This document shows positions 1 through 5,140 of a stretch of DNA of 5,140 nt, in pieces. The DNA comes from Deltaproteobacteria bacterium (GTDB taxonomy: Bacteria; Desulfobacterota; BSN033; UBA1163), in the NCBI GenBank assembly GCA_016875155.1, contig VGSD01000247.1:1-5140 (forward strand), in the 5' to 3' direction. Below the pieces are notes generated by a model. The model was not told the DNA's origin and searched no databases. It saw only the letters and a list, made by a program, of their open reading frames with translations. Within the stretch, counting starts at the first letter, position 1. Each line of letters opens with the position of its first letter. A program made the translations under genes and the position numbers.

Positions 1-1340
1 CATTGAAATGGAGTGGCAGGCTTGGGCACAAATGGATTGACGCTCAAAACCAGCTTCCATCTTTTTTTCTCGCCCGCACGGCCGGAGACGATCCGATGTT
101 CGATTCTTTTCGAAAGGGAGAGGATGGCTTTCACCTCCTCATCGGTCTCGGAAGGAAGTCCGATGAGATAATAGCTCTTGATCTGTGAAAGACCATGCTC
201 AACCAGTATCTGCACGGCCTGTAAAATCTGTTCATCCCCATAGCCCTTCTTGATCATTTTCCGAAGCCTCTCCGACCCCGCTTCCGGAGCAATGGCCGCT
301 GCCTGAACCCCGCCTCTCTTTAGACAGTCGATGAGGGAAGGCGTAATGGCATCCACCCTCAGGGAGGCCAGCGAGACCCTTCCTTTGTGGGACAGAATAT
401 CCTCACATAGCGAGAGAAGATGGGGATAGTCTGAGATGGCTGTCCCGGCAAGACCGATCCGTTCTTCTTCTGAAAGACCCTTTCGGGAGATCGATTCGAG
501 CAGGGGGAGACTCCGGTTTCGATAAGGATGGTAGACAAAACAGGCAGCACAGAACCGGCATCCCCTCGGACAACCCCTGTTCACTTCCACCAGAGCCATT
601 TCTTTCAGCTCTGTGTTCTGTGTGAAAAGACTCGATTGGGTAGGGAGTCGATCGAGATTTGAAATCCATCTTCGCTTTACTTTCCGGTCCAGCCCTGCTT
701 CAGGCTCAATCGCCTCTATCTTCCCATTTTCTGAATAAGTGACATGATAAAATCCCGGGACATAGATCCCCTCTATTCCTGCCACCTTCTTCAAAAAATC
801 TTCTTTCTTCCTACCTGAGTGACGGTAGGCCTCGAGAAATTCGCTGATGGCTTCCTCTGCTTCTCCGAGAACAAAGAGGTCGAAAAAATCACTGAGAGGT
901 TCCGGATTGAGAAAGACAGCCACGCCCCCTGCCATGATCAGCGGACCTTTTCCACGCCGCAGCTGACGTTCGAGCGGAACTCGGGCTAAATCAAGGAGGG
1001 TGAGGATGTTGAGAAAGTCGTTCTCAAACGAGACGGAGAAGGCTAATAGATCGAAGTCTGAAAGGGGCTTCTGGGATTCGAGTGAGATAAGCGGAGTTTT
1101 CGTCCTCCAACAGTCTTGGAGGTCTACCGGATCGGGAAGGAAGGCCCTCTCGCAGACGACATCGTCTTCTGAGTTGAATCTCTGATAGACGGTCTGAAAC
1201 CCGAGATTGGACATCCCCACATGGTAGGAATTCGGATAGAGGAGACATATCGAAATTCTTCCTCCCCAGGGCTTCTGGACAGCCCCTCTCTCTTTTTCAA
1301 GAACGGCTTTCGCCTTCTGAACGAGTTTCCTAGAAATCAT
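1..1340 (-). CDS. Radical SAM protein with N-terminal B12-binding-like domain, 3' end cut by window edge
   Basis: Reading the minus strand from the ATG at 1340 gives 446 uninterrupted codons that run off the window, so the C-terminus is missing. Residues about 28-170 look like the Rossmann-type, B12-binding-like domain that precedes many radical SAM cores (YPNSYHVGMSNLG at 35-47, then MAGG at 136-139). I see no canonical DxHxxG cobalamin ligand motif, so cobalamin binding is doubtful. The radical SAM core starts at about 248 with the [4Fe-4S] motif CPRGCRFC (C257, C261, C264), followed by APEAGSERLRKMIKKG at 351-366 and YLIGLPSETDEE at 391-402. The visible end, NPFVPKPATPFQ, is typical of MiaB-like and TIGR03960-like radical SAM proteins. 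An in-frame TGA lies 9 nt upstream of the ATG, so this is the first possible start; no good Shine-Dalgarno precedes it. It follows ftsZ on the same strand after 116 bp. The substrate is unknown; the superfamily is certain, the subfamily only probable. Confidence 0.93.
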   Translation of the reverse strand, partial: MISRKLVQKAKAVLEKERGAVQKPWGGRISICLLYPNSYHVGMSNLGFQTVYQRFNSEDDVVCERAFLPDPVDLQDCWRTKTPLISLESQKPLSDFDLLAFSVSFENDFLNILTLLDLARVPLERQLRRGKGPLIMAGGVAVFLNPEPLSDFFDLFVLGEAEEAISEFLEAYRHSGRKKEDFLKKVAGIEGIYVPGFYHVTYSENGKIEAIEPEAGLDRKVKRRWISNLDRLPTQSSLFTQNTELKEMALVEVNRGCPRGCRFCAACFVYHPYRNRSLPLLESISRKGLSEEERIGLAGTAISDYPHLLSLCEDILSHKGRVSLASLRVDAITPSLIDCLKRGGVQAAAIAPEAGSERLRKMIKKGYGDEQILQAVQILVEHGLSQIKSYYLIGLPSETDEEVKAILSLSKRIEHRIVSGRAGEKKRWKLVLSVNPFVPKPATPFQ

Positions 1341-1341
1341 C

Positions 1342-1448
1342 TTTGGTCAGTGGATAGTAGAATGTGGATAGTCGTCAATTAAATATAACAGATTTTTTTT
1401 AATGTGAAGAACCTTTTTTTCAACTACCCACCACTGACCCCCTTCCAC
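1342..1448. repeat. Inverted repeat of degenerate GTGGANA heptads between ftsZ and the radical SAM gene
   Basis: The gap between ftsZ and the radical SAM start is almost filled by two facing arms. On the plus strand four 7-nt units run from 1350 to 1377: GTGGATA, GTAGAAT, GTGGATA, GTCGTCA. On the minus strand four units run from 1448 down to 1421: GTGGAAG, GGGGTCA, GTGGTGG, GTAGTTG. Positions 1345-1360 and 1424-1439 pair as an inverted repeat with 13 of 16 matches (GGTCAGTGG...GTAG). The spacer is A/T-rich, with A or T runs at about 1392-1400 and 1413-1420. No T-tract follows either arm, so this is not a standard intrinsic terminator. The same heptad style occurs in the ddl-ftsQ gap. Confidence 0.75.
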
Positions 1449-1456
1449 TTTTCAAA

Positions 1457-2674
1457 TCAGTCTGCTTGTTTCCTTAAAAAAGTAGGGATGTCGAAACGGT
1501 CCTGATCCTCAATCGTGAAATCGGAAGGAGGATCTAGTTTCAACTCATCAAACCGTTCGCTGGCTTTCACCCTTCTCATAAAAGCAGGGGTTTCTCTGTT
1601 TCCTTCCTTGACGCTGATGGAGAATGGAGGAATCTCCTTACTCCGGTCCTTGAAACCTGGGAGTTGAGCAAATCGTTTCATCGCCGGGATCGTCGGTTTA
1701 TCCACTTTTTTCGCTTCCGCCTTTCCAAAACCGGTGGCAATCACAGTAATCCGGATATCCTCCCTCATGGACGGGTCGATCACCATCCCCCAGATGACAT
1801 TTGCATCTTCGTGAGCCTCTTTCTGAATGAGACTGGTAGCCTCATTGATCTCGCTGAGGGTCAAATTCTCTCCGCCGGTGATATTGATGAGAAGTCCTCT
1901 CGCCCCTTCGATTGAGATATCTTCTAACAGTGGGCTGGAGATGGCTTTCTGTGCCGCCTCTATGGACCGATTCTCTCCAGAGGCAATTCCCGTTCCCATC
2001 ATCGCCATTCCGGTTTCAGACATCACGGCTCGCACATCCGCAAAATCGAGATTGATGATTCCGTGGCCAACGATGATATCCGAAATTCCTTTGGCCGCAT
2101 GAAAGAGAATCTCATCCGCCTTCTTAAAACTCTCCAGCAGGGTCATGTTCTTGCCGCTGATGCTCAGGAGCCTTTGATTCGGAATGGTGATCAGGGCATC
2201 TGCCGTCATCTTCAGATTGGCCAACCCTTCCTCAGCCTGTTGCATTCTCTTCTTTCCTTCAAAATGGAAAGGTTTGGTGACGATGGCTACAGTGAGCGCA
2301 CCCATCTCCCGGGCCACCTCTGCAATGACCGGGGCGCCGCCTGTCCCGGTTCCGCCGCCTAACCCTGCGGTGATGAAGACCATATCCGCCCCTTTCAGAA
2401 TTTCGCGGATCATCTCCACATCTTCAAGCGCAGCCTTTCTCCCGATCTCCGGATTCGCTCCGGCTCCAAGTCCCTTGGTCAAGCTGGTCCCTAACTGAAA
2501 CTTCATCGGAGCCAGGTTTGCTGTCAACGCCTGAGCATCAGTGTTGGCGGCGATAAATTCGACGCCGGTGAGGCGACTCGAAATCATGGTATTCAGAGCA
2601 TTGTTCCCTCCTCCACCGACCCCGATAATCTTCACCTTGGCAGCCATGTTTCTGTTCTCATCAAATTCGATCAT
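1457..2674 (-). CDS. ftsZ: Cell division protein FtsZ (bacterial tubulin homologue)
   Basis: FtsZ is the cytoplasmic GTPase that polymerises at midcell into the Z ring and recruits the divisome. The 405-residue product is of usual length and looks complete. The N-terminal GTP-binding domain contains GVGGGGNNALN (18-28), NTDAQAL (44-50) and the tubulin signature GGGTGTG (107-113). The T7 synergy loop NLDFADV (208-214) has the residues that complete GTP hydrolysis in the adjacent subunit: N208, D210 and D213. A C-terminal domain to about 318 is followed by a variable linker (about 319-388). The conserved tail FDIPTFLRKQAD (394-405) is the peptide that binds FtsA and other partners. The ATG at 2674 has a strong Shine-Dalgarno. 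The gene follows ftsA on the same strand, but the 188-bp gap holds a repeat element that could separate their expression. All key residues are present. Confidence 0.99.
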   Translation of the reverse strand: MIEFDENRNMAAKVKIIGVGGGGNNALNTMISSRLTGVEFIAANTDAQALTANLAPMKFQLGTSLTKGLGAGANPEIGRKAALEDVEMIREILKGADMVFITAGLGGGTGTGGAPVIAEVAREMGALTVAIVTKPFHFEGKKRMQQAEEGLANLKMTADALITIPNQRLLSISGKNMTLLESFKKADEILFHAAKGISDIIVGHGIINLDFADVRAVMSETGMAMMGTGIASGENRSIEAAQKAISSPLLEDISIEGARGLLINITGGENLTLSEINEATSLIQKEAHEDANVIWGMVIDPSMREDIRITVIATGFGKAEAKKVDKPTIPAMKRFAQLPGFKDRSKEIPPFSISVKEGNRETPAFMRRVKASERFDELKLDPPSDFTIEDQDRFDIPTFLRKQAD

Positions 2675-2679
2675 ATCTC

Positions 2680-2686
2680 CCTCCTT
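2680..2686 (-). promoter_or_regulatory. Strong Shine-Dalgarno of ftsZ
   Basis: The minus strand reads AAGGAGG five bases before the ATG at 2674, a near-consensus match to the 16S rRNA 3' end. It fixes the ftsZ start. It lies only about 13 nt beyond the last heptad of the upstream repeat element, so it stays outside that predicted structure. Confidence 0.9.
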
Positions 2687-2699
2687 TTTAGAAGATTAA

Positions 2700-2860
2700 A
2701 TTCCAATACCCAAATCCCAAGCTCCAAATAATATCCAATGACCAAAACTTCCCCTCACCTTTATCCTCTCCCCTGAAGGGAGAGGGAAGGGGTGAGGGGC
2801 TATTTCGTTTATTGAGATTTTGGTCATTATTTGATTATTGGTGCTTGGAGTTTGGTTATT
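2700..2860. repeat. Composite inverted-repeat element of TTGG heptads between ftsA and ftsZ
   Basis: Two 43-bp arms, 2705-2747 and 2818-2860, are inverted copies with 32 of 43 ungapped matches, including an 11-bp perfect block (TTTTGGTCATT). Each arm is built of 7-nt units. The minus arm reads TTGGTCA, TTGGATA, a 4-nt slip, then TTGGAGC, TTGGGAT, TTGGGTA, TTGGAAT, down to 2700. The plus arm reads TTGGTCA, TTATTTG, a 4-nt slip, then TTGGTGC, TTGGAGT, TTGGTTA. Both arms share the same slip position, so they probably derive from one ancestral arm. A second, G/C-rich palindrome sits between them. The element begins 2 nt after the ftsA stop codon and ends 13 nt before the ftsZ Shine-Dalgarno, with no open reading frame for a transposase. 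It resembles a non-coding dispersed repeat (REP- or MITE-like); target-site duplications were not apparent. Confidence 0.85.
2751..2799. repeat. G/C-rich nested hairpin inside the ftsA-ftsZ element
   Basis: CCCCTCACC (2751-2759) pairs perfectly with GGTGAGGGG (2791-2799), and CCTCTCCC (2765-2772) with GGGAGAGG (2778-2785), around a 5-nt loop at 2773-2777. Two 5-nt strands (2760-2764 and 2786-2790) form an internal loop. It would be stable in the ftsA-ftsZ transcript. No U-tract follows on either strand, so it is not a classic terminator. A translated version of this palindrome (PHPFPLPSGER) makes a spurious small reading frame on the minus strand. Confidence 0.85.
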
Positions 2861-2862
2861 TA

Positions 2863-4089
2863 TCAAAAAAATTCTCCGATCCATTCTTTCATCCGGTGGA
2901 TGACTTTGCTGAAGACATTTCCCTCGCCCACCGGGAATCGACTCTTGCTTATATTACGGTTTCCATAGAGAACAAGACCCACTCCGGTCGCATAGATTGG
3001 ACTGCTGACCAGATCCACCAGACCACCGACTCCCATAGGCGTTCCCCTTCGGACCGGGAGGTTAAAAATCTGTTCGGCCAGATCAGGAACTCCATCCAGG
3101 ATAGCGCTCCCTCCGGTGAGGATCACCCCTGAGGCAAGGAGGTTTCCGTAACCCATCTTTACCAGTTCATCGCGAACCAAACTTAGAATCTCCTCCACCC
3201 TGGGCTCAATGATCTCTGCGAGGGTCTGCCTCGAAAGGACTCGTGGTTTTCTTCCTCCCACGCTGGGAACCTCGATCGTCTCATCCTTCCGGACCAGAGA
3301 GGTGAGCGCACATCCATACCGAATCTTGATCTTCTCGGCCTCCTCCACGGGCGTCCGAAGCCCCACGGAGATATCATTGGTGATATGGCTTCCTGCCAGA
3401 GAAAAGACGGCGGTATGTTTGATCGCCCCATTCGAAAAGATAACCAGGTCGGTTGTCCCTCCTCCGATATCGATGATCGCCGCCCCCAATTCTTTCTCCT
3501 CTTGGGTCAGCACAGCCTCGCTCGAACCCAACTGTTCCAGGACGATGTCATCCACATCGAGGCCAGCCCGGTTGGCACATTTAATGATATTCTGGGCAGA
3601 GGTAATGGCGCCGGTGACAATATGCACCCTTCCCTCCAATCTCACCCCGGACATTCCGACTGGATCCTTGATCCCATCCTGTTCGTCCACAATGAACTCC
3701 TGTGGAATGACGTGAATGATCTCACGATCCATGGGCATGGCCACTGCACTCGCCGCATCGATCACCCGCTTCACATCGCTCGGGGTGATCTCCTTGTTCT
3801 TGATGGCGATCACCCCATGGCTATTGATCCCCTTGATATGACCTCCTGCAATACCCGCATAAACCGAAGTGATATGGCAATCGGCCATCAACTCCGCCTC
3901 TTCGACTGCCTTCTTGATGGACTGGACCGTGCTTTCAATATTGACGACCACGCCTTTCCTCAATCCTTTGGATGGAAAGGTTCCGAGGCCGATAACATTG
4001 ACCTGACCACTGGCTACCTCTCCGACGACCGCACATATCTTCGTCGTTCCGATATCCAATCCCACGACCAGTGAATCTTTCTTGCCCAT
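2863..4089 (-). CDS. ftsA: Cell division protein FtsA (actin-like Z-ring membrane tether)
   Basis: FtsA is an actin-family ATPase on the inner face of the cytoplasmic membrane. It binds the FtsZ tail, anchors the ring and recruits late division proteins. From the ATG at 4089 it has 408 residues, a normal length. Visible features in order: phosphate-1 motif GLDIGTTK (10-17); the SHS2/1C subdomain specific to FtsA (about 81-160, VYAGIAGGHIKG near its start); phosphate-2 motif IIDIGGGTTDL (205-215); adenosine motif GVILTGGSAIL (321-331); and a C-terminal amphipathic helix (391-408, NVFSKVIHRMKEWIGEFF) that serves as the membrane-targeting sequence. An in-frame GTG at 4098 could add three residues, but GAGGTGAT at 4101-4094 is well spaced for the ATG and would overlap the GTG. 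The gene starts 16 nt after ftsQ ends, consistent with one operon. The stop codon lies 2 nt from a repeat element. Confidence 0.98.
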   Translation of the reverse strand: MGKKDSLVVGLDIGTTKICAVVGEVASGQVNVIGLGTFPSKGLRKGVVVNIESTVQSIKKAVEEAELMADCHITSVYAGIAGGHIKGINSHGVIAIKNKEITPSDVKRVIDAASAVAMPMDREIIHVIPQEFIVDEQDGIKDPVGMSGVRLEGRVHIVTGAITSAQNIIKCANRAGLDVDDIVLEQLGSSEAVLTQEEKELGAAIIDIGGGTTDLVIFSNGAIKHTAVFSLAGSHITNDISVGLRTPVEEAEKIKIRYGCALTSLVRKDETIEVPSVGGRKPRVLSRQTLAEIIEPRVEEILSLVRDELVKMGYGNLLASGVILTGGSAILDGVPDLAEQIFNLPVRRGTPMGVGGLVDLVSSPIYATGVGLVLYGNRNISKSRFPVGEGNVFSKVIHRMKEWIGEFF

Positions 4090-4093
4090 GTTG

Positions 4094-4101
4094 ATCACCT
4101 C
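4094..4101 (-). promoter_or_regulatory. Shine-Dalgarno that selects the ftsA ATG
   Basis: GAGGTGAT on the minus strand matches the anti-Shine-Dalgarno over eight bases and ends four bases before the ATG at 4089. The in-frame GTG at 4098 lies inside this site and has no separate ribosome binding site, so the ATG is the likely start. The site sits in the short gap directly after the ftsQ TAG (4106-4108), which fits translational coupling. Confidence 0.85.
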
Positions 4102-4105
4102 TTTT

Positions 4106-4924
4106 CTAATTTGGCTTGCGGGAAATCTTTTTGACCACCATTCTCTTCAGATCACTGCAGTCGATCGAACTTGCTGAAAGACCTCTCTTCCGGAGATCCG
4201 ACCAGATGAGAGACAATCGCCTCAATTTTTCTCCAAAATGATCCCATCCCATTCTGACATCTACTCCTTCGTTCTGCGTGAAGCATTGAATACCGGACGT
4301 CTTCTCCATCCGGACCTCTGAAATTCCATCCGCAGGAGAAATTTTCTCCCGATCGGCAATCCTTAAAAACTCAAGGGCCTTCATGACCATATGGTTTGCC
4401 CCGGCCGGATCTTTATCAAATGTCTCCCGGCTCAAACCGGTGATAAAAGGGAAATTATATTCATCCCGGTCTCCAACCCTTGCAAAGATCACCCCTTGCG
4501 AATCGATATAAAAAGGTTCTTCTAATTGAAGAATGGCCATCGGTTTTCTCTCCTCTATGTGGATCAATACCCGGTCAGGGAAAATCTTCCTGACTCGGAC
4601 ATAATCGACCCAGGGGTGAGCCTCTACCCGCCGCGCGATCTCCTGGAGCGGAAGCGTAAAGAGATTGGGCATCCCTTCGATAGCGGCAAGGGAGAGAATG
4701 GTCTTTTTCGGGATCTTCAGGCACCCTTTGATCTCTACCTCTCTCATCCGAAAAAAGGAATCCTCAAGGAGCCGGACATATACCTGATGGCCCACAAAGA
4801 AAAAAAGGATGAGAAAGAGAAAATGGAAAGCCACCCGAATCGATTTTCTTAAGGTTCTCTGAAACCGTTCGAGCCCTTTCTCTCCCTTCCTCTTCTCAGG
4901 TCTGAAAAACTTCTCCTCACTCAT
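4106..4924 (-). CDS. ftsQ: Cell division protein FtsQ (POTRA-domain divisome protein)
   Basis: FtsQ is a bitopic inner-membrane protein that joins FtsL and FtsB and connects the cytoplasmic ring to septal peptidoglycan synthesis. The 272-residue product has the expected plan: a basic cytoplasmic tail (1-30), one hydrophobic transmembrane helix (about 31-50, rich in F, L and V), a periplasmic POTRA domain (about 57-127, with REVEIKG near its start and HPWVDYVRVRKIFPDRVLIHIEERKP at its end, a highly typical FtsQ stretch), then the beta domain (about 128-265) with IDSQGVIF at 140-147 and SSIDCSDLKRMVVKK near the end. Length is typical of the family. The ATG at 4924 is the first start after an in-frame TAA at 4961-4963; no strong Shine-Dalgarno precedes it. 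It lies between ddl and ftsA, 103 bp after ddl and 16 nt before the ftsA ATG. Confidence 0.96.
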   Translation of the reverse strand: MSEEKFFRPEKRKGEKGLERFQRTLRKSIRVAFHFLFLILFFFVGHQVYVRLLEDSFFRMREVEIKGCLKIPKKTILSLAAIEGMPNLFTLPLQEIARRVEAHPWVDYVRVRKIFPDRVLIHIEERKPMAILQLEEPFYIDSQGVIFARVGDRDEYNFPFITGLSRETFDKDPAGANHMVMKALEFLRIADREKISPADGISEVRMEKTSGIQCFTQNEGVDVRMGWDHFGEKLRRLSLIWSDLRKRGLSASSIDCSDLKRMVVKKISRKPN

Positions 4925-4932
4925 ATTCGCTC

Positions 4933-5032
4933 GTCGAATGTGGAACGTGGAAGGTGGTGATTAAACCTTTTCCAGGGAACCACTCTCCACTCTCTACTTT
5001 CCACTTTCTAATCTCCACTCTCCCTTTTCAAC
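4933..5032. repeat. Facing arrays of GTGGANA heptads between ddl and ftsQ
   Basis: The minus strand carries seven contiguous 7-nt units from 5032 to 4984: GTTGAAA, AGGGAGA, GTGGAGA, TTAGAAA, GTGGAAA, GTAGAGA, GTGGAGA, plus a partial GTGGT to 4979. The plus strand carries four facing units from 4933 to 4960: GTCGAAT, GTGGAAC, GTGGAAG, GTGGTGA. Positions 4940-4958 pair with 4986-5004 as an inverted repeat (14 of 19 matches). The first minus-strand unit overlaps the ddl stop codon (5028-5030), so the array starts inside the end of ddl. It ends 8 nt before the ftsQ ATG. No T-run follows the stem, so termination is not supported. It matches the style of the element after ftsZ. Confidence 0.82.
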
Positions 5033-5140
5033 TTTCCGTCTTTAACGCCGCCCCTAAAAGGATGCGCTCCGCCAGCTCTCCGAAAGAGATGCCGACATGC
5101 TCTGCCGCCTTTGGTAGTAGGCTCGTCTCGGTCATTCCCG
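5028..5140 (-). CDS. ddl: D-alanine--D-alanine ligase, C-terminal end only (5' part outside window)
   Basis: Only the last 36 codons and the TGA stop are inside the window. The visible tail begins GMTETSLLPKAAEHVGIS and continues FGELAERILLGAALKTES. The (P)GMTETSLLP segment, whose proline codon is cut by the edge (bases CG remain), is the conserved end of the ATP-grasp ligase: the loop around the second-substrate D-Ala site. Ddl is a cytoplasmic enzyme that joins two D-alanines with ATP to make the dipeptide added by MurF to the peptidoglycan precursor. Its place directly before ftsQ matches ddlB of the dcw cluster. The stop codon lies within the first unit of the heptad array that follows, so the last codons may be repeat-derived. 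The active-site lysines and N-terminal domain cannot be judged here. Confidence 0.9.
   Translation of the reverse strand, partial: GMTETSLLPKAAEHVGISFGELAERILLGAALKTES

Noticed and set aside
359..669. Two small minus-strand frames (63 and 88 codons) near the left end
   Set aside because: They lie in other frames inside the radical SAM gene, whose own frame is continuous for 446 codons with clear motifs.
1382..1408. Possible promoter for the radical SAM gene (minus-strand TTCACA and TATATT)
   Set aside because: The spacer is only 15 bp, the -35 match is weak, and the region is A/T-rich so such boxes arise by chance.
2751..2799. Intrinsic terminator between ftsA and ftsZ
   Set aside because: The stem is strong, but no U-tract follows on either strand, and a full stop here would cut off ftsZ unless a separate promoter exists, which I could not find.
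2696..2884. 62-codon minus-strand reading frame spanning the ftsA end and the repeat element
   Set aside because: Its sequence is a translation of the palindrome and TTGG heptads (PHPFPLPSGER segment), it overlaps the ftsA end in another frame and has no ribosome binding site. It is a typical repeat-derived false gene.
3385..4074. 229-codon plus-strand open frame opposite ftsA, and a 168-codon one at 3209-3715
   Set aside because: Both lie wholly antisense to a strongly conserved ftsA with full motifs. Their products show no domain and no ribosome binding signal, so they are shadows of codon bias.
4933..5032. CRISPR array
   Set aside because: The units are 7 nt, degenerate and without unique spacers, and there are no cas genes.

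Overview
The window covers the distal part of a bacterial division and cell-wall (dcw) cluster, all on the minus strand. Read in the direction of transcription (right to left) the order is the 3' end of ddl (D-Ala-D-Ala ligase), ftsQ, ftsA, ftsZ, and then a radical SAM protein that runs off the left edge. All five products were identified from protein motifs. The ddl-ftsQ-ftsA-ftsZ order is the classic Gram-negative arrangement. In E. coli lpxC follows ftsZ; here a radical SAM gene takes that place. Roughly balanced base composition, the gene order and protein style suggest a Desulfobacterota ('Deltaproteobacteria')-like organism or a neighbouring phylum. That assignment is inference only.

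Layout: 1-1340 radical SAM protein, C-terminus missing; 1341-1456 intergenic inverted repeat; 1457-2674 ftsZ; 2675-2862 intergenic with a composite inverted-repeat element; 2863-4089 ftsA (ATG at 4089 preferred over the GTG at 4098); 4090-4105 short gap with a strong Shine-Dalgarno; 4106-4924 ftsQ; 4925-5027 heptad-repeat inverted element; 5028-5140 ddl 3' end. Ddl makes the D-Ala-D-Ala dipeptide of the peptidoglycan stem peptide. FtsZ polymerises into the Z ring, FtsA tethers it to the inner membrane, and FtsQ links the ring to the periplasmic divisome. The role of the radical SAM protein is unknown.

The unusual part is between the genes. All three gaps longer than 100 bp are filled almost from gene end to gene start by degenerate 7-nt tandem repeats arranged as inverted repeats. 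Two gaps (ddl-ftsQ and ftsZ-radical SAM) carry GTGGANA-type heptads that converge. The ftsA-ftsZ gap carries TTGGNNN-type heptads that diverge around a G/C-rich hairpin. They look like members of one dispersed intergenic repeat family, and transcripts crossing them could fold into long hairpins. No RNA genes, CRISPR array, transposase or phage genes were seen, and no convincing intrinsic terminator or promoter.
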